NCBI GenBank assembly: GCA_024274695.1
Contig: JAJSAI010000017.1
Span: 1 to 30,268, forward strand
Direction: 5' to 3'
Length of the DNA stretch: 30,268 nucleotides
Origin: an archaeon
GTDB taxonomy: Archaea; B1Sed10-29; JAJSAI01
Part shown: positions 13,910 through 21,449 of the stretch, piece after piece
Layout of the letters: each line of letters begins with the position of its first letter
Numbering within the stretch: position 1 is the stretch's first letter
The notes under the pieces: generated by a model
Databases searched by the model: none
Told to the model about the DNA's origin: nothing
The model's input: only the letters and a program-made list of their open reading frames with translations
Made by a program: the position numbers and the translations under genes

Positions 13910-14326
13910 ATGAGCATGGTACTTCAGCTCGGCGTGTTCATCAGCTCGTTCGATCCCGAGAAGGCGGGAAAAGCCGCGAGGGCAGTGGCGAGGAAGGTCA
14001 ACGGCAGAATAGGGTACTACCAGTCCAGGATCCCGCTGTCCACCACCCTCCTCACCCCAAGGCAGGGAAAAAGAACCGATCCTTCAAAGGCGAATCACGT
14101 GATCGTGACCGCAGAAGGTGAGAAGATCCTTGAGCTTTACGGTACTCGGGCACGGGCTTCTGGCAGGCTATACCGTAATGACCCTGCACTGGTCAGGATC
14201 CTCGCGGATCATGATGTGTACACTTTTGAGTCCTTCAAGAAACGGCATCCCGGAGTGAGGGACTTCATGCTCTTCGCGGGAACAGCGCTCATCATCCTGG
14301 GGCTCCATAATGCGGTAGTTTCCTAG
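13910..14326 (+). CDS. Unknown protein with C-terminal membrane anchor
   Basis: I do not recognise this 138-residue protein. The N-terminal 110 residues are basic and alpha/beta in character, starting with a strand-like MVLQLGVFISSF, an amphipathic helix GKAARAVARKV and later HVIVTAEGEKILELYGTR. A single hydrophobic segment near residues 119-136 (MLFAGTALIILGL) would anchor it in the membrane with the bulk in the cytoplasm. It ends in TAG; reading past that codon would add 20 residues of partly hydrophobic sequence before TGA. It is leaderless from the TATA at 13881-13890 and precedes metG, which has its own promoter. Confidence 0.7.
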   Translation: MSMVLQLGVFISSFDPEKAGKAARAVARKVNGRIGYYQSRIPLSTTLLTPRQGKRTDPSKANHVIVTAEGEKILELYGTRARASGRLYRNDPALVRILADHDVYTFESFKKRHPGVRDFMLFAGTALIILGLHNAVVS

Positions 14327-14399
14327 CCGAACGCGCTGAACGCCTGCCTGAACTTTTTCGGGAGCCTGCTCGTGGCAGTATACTCCTGATGGAAAAGGG

Positions 14400-14407
14400 T
14401 TTTAAAC
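14400..14407 (+). promoter_or_regulatory. TATA box of metG
   Basis: TTTTAAAC is centred 26 nt before ATG 14430, indicating a leaderless transcript. Apart from this box, the region 14327-14429 holds nothing I recognise. Confidence 0.6.
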
Positions 14408-14429
14408 GCTCGTAAGGGAATGATAGATC

Positions 14430-16382
14430 ATGGCGTACAAGTACATCGTCACCAGCGCGCTGCCTTACGTTAACTACGAGCTGCATCTTGGGCACTTCGC
14501 CGGTTGTCTCCTGCCCGCAGACGTTTACTCCCGGTTCCTGAAACAAAAAGGAGAAAAGTGCGTCTACGTGTGCGGTACTGACGAGTACGGTACTCCTAGC
14601 ACTATTGAGGCTGAAAAGGAAGGGATTCCTGTAGAAGAGCTTGTCAGGAAGAATCACGAGAAGCAGCTTCAGGCCGTGAAAGGGTTTAACCTGGACCTTG
14701 ACATTTTCTCTGGAACTTCCCTCGCAGGAGAAGAGCACGTGAAGACCGTCCAGGAAATGTACGAGAGGATGAAAGCAAACAACTACATATACAAAAAGGA
14801 AATAGAACAACTGTACTGTCCAAAGTGCGAGAGGTTCCTGCCGGACAGGTACATCCAGGGAACATGCCCCTACTGCGGCGGGAAGGCAAGGGGGGACCAG
14901 TGTGAGGAGTGCAACAAAGTCCTGGACCCCACGGAGATACAGGAGCCCAAGTGCATAGTGTGCGGGACCACCCCTGAAATCAGGAAGACGGAGCACGCGT
15001 TCTTTGAACTGAGCAAACTGGAGGACCAGCTGAAGGAATGGGTGGAGAACAACAAGCACTGGCCGGCTAACGCGAGGAACACTGCTCTCGCGTGGATAAA
15101 GCAGGGTCTTAGGGACAGGGACATAACAAGGAACATGAGCTGGGGAGTCCCGGTTCCAGACCTTCCAGGACAGGTGTTCTACGTCTGGTTTGATGCGCCA
15201 ATAGGGTACATCACGTTCACTAAGCAGATAGACAGGGAAAACTGGTGGCATGATGCGAACACCAGGATCGTGCACTTCCTTGGAAAGGACAACATCCCCT
15301 TCCACACGATAATGTTCCCTGCAATGCTAATGGCTGATGGGACATACACCCTCCCCTACCAGGTAGTGGCACAAGAGTACCTTAACTACTCTGGAGGAAA
15401 GTTTTCAAAATCAGCGCGCAGGGGGCTCTTCGCTCTTGATGTCCTGGAACTGCTTCCAGCAGACTACTGGAGGTATTACATAATTTCTGTGCTTCCCACG
15501 TCCCATGACACTGACTTTACCTGGGAGGACTTCCAGCAGAAGATAAACTCGGAACTGAACGACACTCTCGGGAACTTCGTGCACAGGACTCTCATATTCA
15601 CCAAAAAGTTTCTGGAAAACAGGATACCTGGTCCAGAGGGGCTCACGCCGGAAGACGAGCAGGTCATAGCCGATGCAGAGGCGGCGTTCAGGAAAGCAGA
15701 AGAACTCTTGTACAACATACGGCTGAAGGAAGCGCTTGACAGAGTAATGGAGATAGCAAGAATAGGCAACAGGTACCTGACAAGAGAGGAACCCTGGAAA
15801 AACAAGGACAGGATGGCCCCCGTCGTGCACACGTGCCTCCGGCTTGTCAAGATGCTGGGGATAGCGTTAGACCCGTTCATTCCAGAGTCCGCGGGAAGGA
15901 TAAGGGAATGGATAGGGGTTGACACCAAGGAATGGGACAAGGCATTAGAGCCCATTAAAGCAGGGACCCAGGTGGGCGAGTTCAAGCCCTTGTTCTCCAA
16001 ACTGGATAACAAAAAAATAGAAGAACTTCGGAGAAAAGTGGAGGGAGGAGATGAGAACGTGATAGAGTACTCTGACTTTGAAAAGCTTGATCTCAGGATC
16101 GCGAGGGTTGAGTCTGCTGAGAAGGTGCAGGGAGCTGACAAGCTCCTCAAGCTAGATCTTGATCTTGGAGAAGAAAAACGGACAGTGGTCGCGGGAATAG
16201 CCCCGTACTATTCTCCAGAGGAGATTGTTGGAAAGAAGATAGTTTACCTGAAGAACCTCAAGCCAAGAAAGCTCAGGGGAATAGAATCCCAGGGCATGAT
16301 ACTGGCCGCAGAAGACGAAGAGGGAAGAGTGGCCTTGCTCACTGTGGACAGGGAAATCGGCCTGGGGGCTAAGGTGGAGTGA
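14430..16382 (+). CDS. metG: Methionyl-tRNA synthetase with fused C-terminal tRNA-binding domain
   Basis: This 650-residue class I synthetase charges tRNA-Met. The HIGH motif is ELHLGHFAG (about residues 17-25), and the KMSKS motif is KFSKS near residue 325, a variant common in archaeal and eukaryotic MetRS. Between them are two zinc knuckles, LYCPKCERFLP with GTCPYCGG and QCEECNKVL with KCIVCG (residues about 130-190). The helical anticodon-binding domain spans about 390-540. From residue 547 (SDFEKLDLRIARVESAEKV) to the end is an OB-fold EMAP/Trbp111-type domain that in some archaea is a separate protein (MetRS beta). All catalytic features look intact. It is leaderless. Confidence 0.96.
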   Translation: MAYKYIVTSALPYVNYELHLGHFAGCLLPADVYSRFLKQKGEKCVYVCGTDEYGTPSTIEAEKEGIPVEELVRKNHEKQLQAVKGFNLDLDIFSGTSLAGEEHVKTVQEMYERMKANNYIYKKEIEQLYCPKCERFLPDRYIQGTCPYCGGKARGDQCEECNKVLDPTEIQEPKCIVCGTTPEIRKTEHAFFELSKLEDQLKEWVENNKHWPANARNTALAWIKQGLRDRDITRNMSWGVPVPDLPGQVFYVWFDAPIGYITFTKQIDRENWWHDANTRIVHFLGKDNIPFHTIMFPAMLMADGTYTLPYQVVAQEYLNYSGGKFSKSARRGLFALDVLELLPADYWRYYIISVLPTSHDTDFTWEDFQQKINSELNDTLGNFVHRTLIFTKKFLENRIPGPEGLTPEDEQVIADAEAAFRKAEELLYNIRLKEALDRVMEIARIGNRYLTREEPWKNKDRMAPVVHTCLRLVKMLGIALDPFIPESAGRIREWIGVDTKEWDKALEPIKAGTQVGEFKPLFSKLDNKKIEELRRKVEGGDENVIEYSDFEKLDLRIARVESAEKVQGADKLLKLDLDLGEEKRTVVAGIAPYYSPEEIVGKKIVYLKNLKPRKLRGIESQGMILAAEDEEGRVALLTVDREIGLGAKVE

Positions 16383-16387
16383 TTAGG

Positions 16388-16579
16388 ATGAGGAACGAGG
16401 ATGTTGTGGAACTTCTTGAAAAAAGGATAGACCGCCTGGAAAGAGGTGTGATCAGAGGCAGGGGGCGTGTTCAAGGAGACCTTGAAAGGATTGAAAAACT
16501 CGTTAAGGCATGTCTGCTTGTCTCCTGCGCGGTGCTCTCTTTTCTGATAGGCCTTTTCATCAGGAGCATGTTATCTTGA
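16388..16579 (+). CDS. Small membrane protein with coiled-coil N-terminus
   Basis: This 63-residue protein follows metG by five bases. ATG 16388 is preceded by GGAGTGAT overlapping the metG stop, eight bases away; a GTG at 16379 is also in frame. The first 35 residues are charged and helical (VVELLEKRIDRLERGV) and the last 22 form one membrane helix (LLVSCAVLSFLIGLFI). Its topology suggests a membrane-tethered coiled coil with an outward C-terminus. I do not recognise a family. Its end overlaps the convergent zinc-protein gene by nine bases. Confidence 0.65.
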   Translation: MRNEDVVELLEKRIDRLERGVIRGRGRVQGDLERIEKLVKACLLVSCAVLSFLIGLFIRSMLS

Positions 16580-16846
16580 TATCTTTTTCTTGGCGTCCTC
16601 CAGGCCTATCCTGAGTATAACCTGGGGAGTTCCTTTTTTGAACCGTATCCCTCCGAACACGCTCGTCATGTGGAACGGGTCCTCGGGAGACATCCTCATC
16701 TCGGACAGGATTGTCCCAACGAGCCTGCTGGCGCAGGACCCGCAGACCCTCGCCTCGTCAGCCACAGTAGAAGAGGGTGTGACGTCTCTTAGGATCCATT
16801 CCACGCTTTCATCAATCTCTTTCTTGCACAGCCCGCACAACACCAT
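16571..16846 (-). CDS. Small zinc-finger protein
   Basis: This 91-residue protein has two CxxC pairs, CGLCKKEID at residues 4-12 and CGSCASRLV near residue 35, probably a single zinc ribbon. The C-terminal half (about residues 40-91) is mixed alpha/beta, including SPEDPFHMTSVFGGI and QVILRIGLEDAKKKI. No catalytic motif is seen and I cannot assign a function. ATG 16846 is 26 nt from the A/T box at 16866-16879, so it is leaderless. Confidence 0.72.
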   Translation of the reverse strand: MVLCGLCKKEIDESVEWILRDVTPSSTVADEARVCGSCASRLVGTILSEMRMSPEDPFHMTSVFGGIRFKKGTPQVILRIGLEDAKKKISR

Positions 16847-16865
16847 TTGTGAGTATAAAGGACGT

Positions 16866-16879
16866 AATTTTATTTAATT
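16866..16879 (-). promoter_or_regulatory. TATA box of the zinc-finger gene
   Basis: The minus strand reads AATTAAATAAAATT, centred 26 nt before ATG 16846. Confidence 0.5.
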
Positions 16880-16890
16880 GTTCCGTTTTG

Positions 16891-16899
16891 TTTTTAAAC
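16891..16899 (+). promoter_or_regulatory. TATA box of the antiporter gene
   Basis: TTTTTAAAC is centred 26 nt before ATG 16922, indicating a leaderless transcript. Confidence 0.55.
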
Positions 16900-16921
16900 C
16901 AGAAAACCCTTTTCTTGGACC

Positions 16922-18130
16922 ATGGAAGTGCTGTTGCCTCTGACGCTCGTAGGAGTCATAATCCTCATAGGCTTTGTGGGAGAGTTAATATTCAAGAAAA
17001 CGAACATCCCTAACATTATATGGCTCATGATAATCGGCCTGATACTCGGACCAGTGCTCCACGTTGTGGATTCTAACCTGTTCCTGAACGTTTCAGAACT
17101 GGTGGCTGCGATCGCGATTATAATGATCCTTTTTGACGGCGGGATGAACATGAAACTGGAGGTCCTCCTCAGGGAGACCCCGAGAACATTTCTCCTGACA
17201 GTCACGTCATTCACCCTAACAATGCTGGCCGTGATGACGGTCATGGTCGCGCTGGGGCACGAGCCCCTTAAGGGCCTTTTGCTGGGGGCGATAATCGGGG
17301 GCACCAGCTCTCCCATAGTCATCCCGATAATAACCGGGCTGTCTGGAGTCAGCGACAAGACAAGAGTGCTCCTGTCCCTGGAGTCCGTGCTCACGGACGT
17401 CCTGTGTATAGTAACCGCGATATCAATAATAGGAATGCTCACTCCAGGGCACGCTGTCAGCTCTCCTGCTCAAGCCCTCGCGAGCACCTTTTCTGTCGGG
17501 ATAGTTCTTGGGATGACGGTAGGGGTCTTGTGGATCCCGATAATGAGGAAGATGGTCAAGTACGAGTACTCGTACTTGCTGGACTTAGCAGTGCTGTTCT
17601 TACTGTACACTCTTGCTGAGGCTAGCGGGGGAAGCGGTGCGCTGGCGTGTCTGATGTTCGGTATTGTGCTGGGCAACGGGAAAAAGGTCCTGAGCATGCT
17701 GCAGTTCAGGGAACTCGGTTTCCAGATAGACGAGACAACCAAACAGTTCCATTCTCTCATAACCTTCCTTATAAGAACGTTCTTCTTCGTGTACATAGGC
17801 CTTCTTGTGAACGTGCAGGACCTTGGCAACATCCTGCTCGGGCTCGCGCTGGTCGCGGTAATCCTTGCCGTAAGACCAGTGGTCGTGCACGTCACGATGA
17901 GGGGGGTTAAAGAAATAAGAAAAAGGGACAAGAGGATAATGAGCTACATGATCCCAAGGGGCCTTGCGGCAGCGGTTCTAGCGTACCTTCCCGTGTCAAA
18001 GGGAATTCCGGGTACACAGGGCTTTGCGGACATAACATTCACTGTCATACTCGCCACGACCGTCGCGGCAACAATAGGAATAAGCCTGGAGAAGTTCAGA
18101 GAGAAAAAGAAAAGGAAAAGGAAAAAGTGA
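16922..18130 (+). CDS. Cation/proton antiporter (CPA superfamily)
   Basis: This 402-residue membrane protein has the CPA antiporter architecture: about twelve hydrophobic helices, FKKTNIPNIIWLMIIGLILG early, ILFDGGMNMKLEVLL near residue 70, AIIGGTSSPIVIPII near residue 125, and SLESVLTDVLCIVTAI near residue 147. It would exchange Na+ or K+ for H+ across the membrane. The key acidic pair, ND in electroneutral and DD in electrogenic members, reads TD here (LTDVL). MSYMIPRGLAAAVLAYLP near residue 345 matches the conserved Pro-Arg-Gly segment. The C-terminus is a short strongly basic tail (KKKRKRKK) with no TrkA-type domain. Ion specificity cannot be read. Confidence 0.88.
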   Translation: MEVLLPLTLVGVIILIGFVGELIFKKTNIPNIIWLMIIGLILGPVLHVVDSNLFLNVSELVAAIAIIMILFDGGMNMKLEVLLRETPRTFLLTVTSFTLTMLAVMTVMVALGHEPLKGLLLGAIIGGTSSPIVIPIITGLSGVSDKTRVLLSLESVLTDVLCIVTAISIIGMLTPGHAVSSPAQALASTFSVGIVLGMTVGVLWIPIMRKMVKYEYSYLLDLAVLFLLYTLAEASGGSGALACLMFGIVLGNGKKVLSMLQFRELGFQIDETTKQFHSLITFLIRTFFFVYIGLLVNVQDLGNILLGLALVAVILAVRPVVVHVTMRGVKEIRKRDKRIMSYMIPRGLAAAVLAYLPVSKGIPGTQGFADITFTVILATTVAATIGISLEKFREKKKRKRKK

Positions 18131-18155
18131 ATGAAAGAAGGCCCTTTTGAGGGGC

Positions 18156-18377
18156 TCACCTCTTTTTAGGCCTTCCTCTCTTCGGCCTGAGGTCCTTAAG
18201 ACCCCTGTGCCTGCCGCAGCTTGGGCAGGCCCATACCTTCTCGTACGTCCCGACGTGTTTTATTCCCACTCTCTCGTCAAAGTATGTGAACGACCGTTTC
18301 ACGGTTCTTATCGCCTTGTCGCGCGGGACCCTTCTCCCGCAAAAGGCGCAGATCACGTACTGCGCTCTTCCTTTCAC
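18156..18377 (-). CDS. rps26e: Ribosomal protein S26e-like zinc protein
   Basis: This 73-residue basic protein begins MKGRAQYVICAFCGRRVPRDKAI. The CxxCGRxVPRDKAI pattern is the S26e signature, and the second CxxC (WACPSCGRHRG) comes about 38 residues later as in S26e. S26e binds the 3' end of 16S rRNA and the mRNA exit channel of the small subunit. The protein is shorter than most archaeal S26e (about 95-100 residues), lacking the Asn/Gly/Arg-rich N-terminus, and ends in a very basic tail. The start is GTG 18377, with AAGGTGAT (18388-18381) upstream and an in-frame TAA preventing a longer form. A ten-codon reading frame ends across this GTG. Confidence 0.62.
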   Translation of the reverse strand: MKGRAQYVICAFCGRRVPRDKAIRTVKRSFTYFDERVGIKHVGTYEKVWACPSCGRHRGLKDLRPKRGRPKKR

Positions 18378-18403
18378 GCTATCACCTTCTTACAGCCAAT
18401 CAT
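18374..18403 (-). CDS. Possible 9-residue upstream reading frame before the S26e-like gene
   Basis: The minus strand has GAGGTGATC (18415-18407), an ideal ribosome site, then GGA and ATG 18403. The frame encodes MIGCKKVIA and stops at TGA 18376-18374, overlapping the GTG start of the next gene. It may couple translation. With so few codons it could also be chance. Confidence 0.3.
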   Translation of the reverse strand: MIGCKKVIA

Positions 18404-18448
18404 TCCGATCACCTCAGTTTATTCCTGCGTTCCTTTTTTTAAGCTTTT

Positions 18449-19378
18449 TCAGGAGAGAGGTTTTGCGGGGATCTCCAGCGTCCGCGTTATGCTCTTCGCG
18501 AGGGTTTCAGCGTGCCCGTGCACTGTGTACACAATGTCTGGACTGCATTCCTGCACGAAGGAGATTATGTCCTCGTAGTCCGCGTGGCCGGAGAGCCTGA
18601 AGATCTTGTCCGCTCGGTAGAACGGCTGGCCTGATGCTACCGCGGTCCTAACACGCGTTCCAGACTGCCTGGAGAGAACTTCCGCGGTCCCGCGGGAGGC
18701 CATTCTCGGCGGCACTACTGCGACGAACTGGCCCGCAAGAAGGTCAGCGCCCTCCTCTGACAGCGTGTTGTAGTACTCCAGGCTCAGTCCTGTTTTGTCT
18801 GTAACGTCCGCTATCCTTGGGTGTACTACTGGGACGATGCCAGCCAGGTTTAGAGCATGAATGACCTCTTGGGCCTTTCCGAGCGCGTAGGCCCCGAAGA
18901 GCACGCTCTCCCCACTGTCTAGTGACTCAAGGACCCATTCTCCTATTTTCTTGTACTCCTCCAGGGGGTCAGGGAAAGCAGTTCCCTTGAGACCGTACGT
19001 TGCTTCCACCACCAGAACGTTACAGTCAACAGGCTCTGCCTCTCCGAACAGGGAGGGCCTTGGTCTGAAGTCCCCTGTGTAAAGGACGCTCTCGCCGTTC
19101 TCCACAAAGAACATTGCGGACCCTGGCACGTGCCCCGCGTTCAGGGACGTGATCTCGAACTCGTTGAAGCTGGCTTTCTCGCCGTAGGACAGAGGTTCTC
19201 CCTGAAGTCCCGAGACACGAAGGGTTTCCTCCGTGGCCATGATCGTGGCGTGGTGCTTCCTAACATGGTCAGAATGTGCGTGGGAAATGAGCACGTCCCC
19301 TTTCCTGACCCTGAACTGAGGGTCTATGAATACTGAACCAGAGGATGCTTCAAGTACTATTCCTGGAGAAACCCTCAT
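18449..19378 (-). CDS. Metallo-beta-lactamase/beta-CASP nuclease (RNA processing-type)
   Basis: This 309-residue hydrolase has the zinc-binding motif ISHAHSDHV (residues 31-39), then GHVPGSAMFFVE, YTGDFRPRP with the bridging Asp, the beta-CASP region FGAYALGKAQEVI, and the late His motifs LSGHADYED and YTVHGHAE. This order matches the COG1236-type exonucleases related to mRNA 3'-end processing factors, and also DNA-ligase-associated exonucleases of similar length. It lacks the KH domains of archaeal CPSF (about 640 residues), so it is not the main termination factor. It is leaderless, with the box at 19401-19410 centred 28 nt upstream. The S26e-like gene follows on the same strand. Confidence 0.88.
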   Translation of the reverse strand: MRVSPGIVLEASSGSVFIDPQFRVRKGDVLISHAHSDHVRKHHATIMATEETLRVSGLQGEPLSYGEKASFNEFEITSLNAGHVPGSAMFFVENGESVLYTGDFRPRPSLFGEAEPVDCNVLVVEATYGLKGTAFPDPLEEYKKIGEWVLESLDSGESVLFGAYALGKAQEVIHALNLAGIVPVVHPRIADVTDKTGLSLEYYNTLSEEGADLLAGQFVAVVPPRMASRGTAEVLSRQSGTRVRTAVASGQPFYRADKIFRLSGHADYEDIISFVQECSPDIVYTVHGHAETLAKSITRTLEIPAKPLS

Positions 19379-19400
19379 GCGGAGATTAAAAGGAGGAGAG

Positions 19401-19410
19401 GGTTAAAAAG
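19401..19410 (-). promoter_or_regulatory. TATA box of the beta-CASP nuclease gene
   Basis: The minus strand reads CTTTTTAACC, centred 28 nt before ATG 19378. The box lies between this gene and the stop of the surface-protein gene. Confidence 0.5.
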
Positions 19411-19423
19411 GGTTTTGTCTTTT

Positions 19424-20671
19424 TCAGAGCTCTTTTTCTATTTTCTCGTCAGTGTCCGCGTCTGCTTTCGCCTGTTCCACCAACTGCTTCAGGTATTCTC
19501 TTGTTTTCATGTCTTCCTCTTCTTCTTTTTCAATGTTCTTTTGTCTTACGTAGTAGAACGCTCCTGCTACTGCAAGCCCTGCCACGAGAATGCCCAGCAG
19601 GAAGGATCCTCCCACGTAGAAGGCTCCGGTTATCCCTATCCTTTCTCCTGCCAGGACCGTGTCAACCGCGGCTATCTCTTCCCCGTCCTTTACGAGCGCG
19701 ATCCTAACGTCTTGCTTGCTGAAGTCGTTGGTGCGTATCTTGATCCTTATGGTCCTGAGTTCTGAGCCCTTGAGGCTGAAGACAGTGTCTCCTTCCACTT
19801 CCCAGCCCTCAGGGAGACCCTCAACGTGCACTTCCACGTTGTTGAGGTCGGTTACTTCGTTGTTTTTGACTTTTAGGACTATCTCGTACCCGACTGTCTT
19901 TCCGTCTTCCTCGAGCTTGTCCTCTGACACCATTGTCATTTCAACGCTTCCCTGGTACGAGTACTTTTCAACCACGTGCAGGAGCACGGAATCGCTGTCT
20001 TCAAGATCTCCGGACGCTGCCTTGAGGGTTATCTCGTAGTACCCTACTGGGTAGTCCTTGGGCACGGTTATTTTAACTGGGAGCACCTTTTTCTCGTGGG
20101 GGAACACCGTGAACCCGCTTACGGGGTACTCTGGATTCAGCCTTTGGCTCACGTCCCCTGATATTAGAACGTTCTTCAGGGGGGTGTCCCCATTGTTCCT
20201 TATCAGGAAGTACAGGGTCTGGGACTCTCCCTGCTTGACTGTTATCTCTCTGTACTCTGACTTGAGCTCGAGCTGGTTCTTGACATGCTCCTGAGTGTTC
20301 TGCGGCTCTTCACGCTGGACGTACAGGCCCCTGTAGTAGTAGTCTTTTTCAGGGGTCTTGAAAGTGACGTACACAGGGTACTTGTCACTGTTAGCAGAAG
20401 AGGGGATTATCACAAAAAGGTCAACGTACTTTACTCCTCCTCTTCCGAGCGTGAAGTGCTGGTCATCAGCGCTCATGTACCATCCTGCTGCTGTGCTCAC
20501 TTCCACCTCTACTTCCTCTGTTGATGTCGCGTATACCTTGAACTCGTAGTGAGCGGGATTTGAAGCATCCCCTGCCACCTGCACGGGATCAGACTGCAGG
20601 GTCACGAAGATCTCGGAAAATCCTATCCCGAGCAACATAATGCCCGCCAGAACAAAGCTCGTCCAGCGCAT
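19424..20671 (-). CDS. Membrane-anchored extracellular protein with Ig-like (NEW3/CARDB-type) domains
   Basis: This 415-residue protein has an N-terminal signal sequence (SFVLAGIMLLGIGFSEIF), an ectodomain of about 330 residues, a membrane helix near residues 352-374 (GGSFLLGILVAGLAVAGAF) and a Lys/Glu-rich cytoplasmic tail of about 38 residues. The ectodomain is beta-rich and repeats the pattern of bacterial/archaeal Ig-like modules: EITVKQGESQTLYFLIRNNG, KVLPVKITVPKDYPVGYYEI and LKVKNNEVTDLNNVEVHVEG resemble NPCBM-associated NEW3 or CARDB domains. It probably works as a surface adhesin or scaffold. ATG 20671 has AAGGTGAT (20682-20675) upstream. It diverges from the TrmB-type regulator, which could control it. 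Confidence 0.8.
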   Translation of the reverse strand: MRWTSFVLAGIMLLGIGFSEIFVTLQSDPVQVAGDASNPAHYEFKVYATSTEEVEVEVSTAAGWYMSADDQHFTLGRGGVKYVDLFVIIPSSANSDKYPVYVTFKTPEKDYYYRGLYVQREEPQNTQEHVKNQLELKSEYREITVKQGESQTLYFLIRNNGDTPLKNVLISGDVSQRLNPEYPVSGFTVFPHEKKVLPVKITVPKDYPVGYYEITLKAASGDLEDSDSVLLHVVEKYSYQGSVEMTMVSEDKLEEDGKTVGYEIVLKVKNNEVTDLNNVEVHVEGLPEGWEVEGDTVFSLKGSELRTIRIKIRTNDFSKQDVRIALVKDGEEIAAVDTVLAGERIGITGAFYVGGSFLLGILVAGLAVAGAFYYVRQKNIEKEEEEDMKTREYLKQLVEQAKADADTDEKIEKEL

Positions 20672-20703
20672 AAAATCACCTTGTAACTATTTGTGTGTGG
20701 TAA

Positions 20704-20715
20704 CATATTTAAAGG
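20704..20715 (-). promoter_or_regulatory. TATA box of the surface-protein gene
   Basis: The minus strand reads CCTTTAAATATG. Transcription would start near 20683, giving a short leader with an AAGGTGAT ribosome site. Confidence 0.55.
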
Positions 20716-20722
20716 TTGCGGT

Positions 20723-20735
20723 TAATAATATATAT
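20723..20735 (+). promoter_or_regulatory. TATA box of the TrmB-type regulator gene
   Basis: TAATAATATATAT lies 15-27 nt before ATG 20750, consistent with a leaderless transcript. It is back to back with the box of the divergent surface-protein gene. Confidence 0.5.
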
Positions 20736-20749
20736 GCCAGGGGATTTTT

Positions 20750-21448
20750 ATGAAAACCATGGAAGAATCTCTCAGGGGCCTCGGATTCAACCAGTACGAA
20801 TCCCGCGTTTACCTCTCGCTCCTGCAGCACGGGCCCTTGACTGCTTCTGAAGTTAGTTCAAAAGCAAAAATCCCCAGGCCAAGAGTCTATGATGTGCTAG
20901 AATCACTGGCAGACAGAGGAATAGTTCTCGTGAGCCCAGGAAGGCCCAACAGGTTCAAGGCTGTTGACGCCAACACCCTTGTAGAGATCCTGAAAAAAGA
21001 AGAACGTGAAAGGCTTGAAAAGAAGTTCCAGAAGTACGAGAGAATAAAACAGGAGATATCAGGAGTTGCCCCCAAAGACAAGGCGGGTGGAGAAAACGTA
21101 TGGCTGCTCAAAGGAGAAAAAGCAGTACACACCAAAATAAGAGAGATAATAGACAACTCCAAAGAAGAGATAATAATAGCAGGGAACAAGAACTCTATCG
21201 CTAGAAAACTTTCCCTGCACGGGGATGCACTAGAAAACGCCAGAAAGAGAGGGGTCAAGATAAGAATAGTCAGCACAGAACACCACAAGGGAATCCCGGA
21301 AGAAACCATCAAACTGCCCGCGCCCAGGATGGTCATAGGCGATGACCACGCCGTACTCTTCCTGCACGAAAAAGAGTACAACAACGTTCTGCTTCTCAAA
21401 AGCAAACACCTGGCCAACGGACTAAAATCGATGATCAAAAAGAGGTAA
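20750..21448 (+). CDS. TrmB-family transcriptional regulator
   Basis: This 232-residue protein has the TrmB layout. An N-terminal winged helix starts LRGLGFNQYESRVYLSLLQ, runs through LTASEVSSKAKIPRPRVYDV (recognition helix) and LADRGIVLVSPGRPNRFKAV (wing), and reads on to about residue 80. A coiled-coil linker follows (residues 80-105), then a phospholipase D-like C-terminal domain from VWLLKGEKAVHTKIREII to the end. TrmB proteins are archaeal repressors or activators, often of sugar uptake and metabolism, with the C-terminal domain sensing the ligand. This one lacks the long sugar-binding extension of Thermococcus TrmB, so its ligand is unknown. It diverges from the surface-protein gene. 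A second ATG at 20759 is possible. Confidence 0.9.
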   Translation: MKTMEESLRGLGFNQYESRVYLSLLQHGPLTASEVSSKAKIPRPRVYDVLESLADRGIVLVSPGRPNRFKAVDANTLVEILKKEERERLEKKFQKYERIKQEISGVAPKDKAGGENVWLLKGEKAVHTKIREIIDNSKEEIIIAGNKNSIARKLSLHGDALENARKRGVKIRIVSTEHHKGIPEETIKLPAPRMVIGDDHAVLFLHEKEYNNVLLLKSKHLANGLKSMIKKR

Positions 21449-21449
21449 G

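Noticed and set aside
14292-15305. 337-residue open frame antisense to metG
   Set aside because: It lies opposite a clear MetRS with all motifs, has no known domain, and is a codon-bias shadow of the sense gene.
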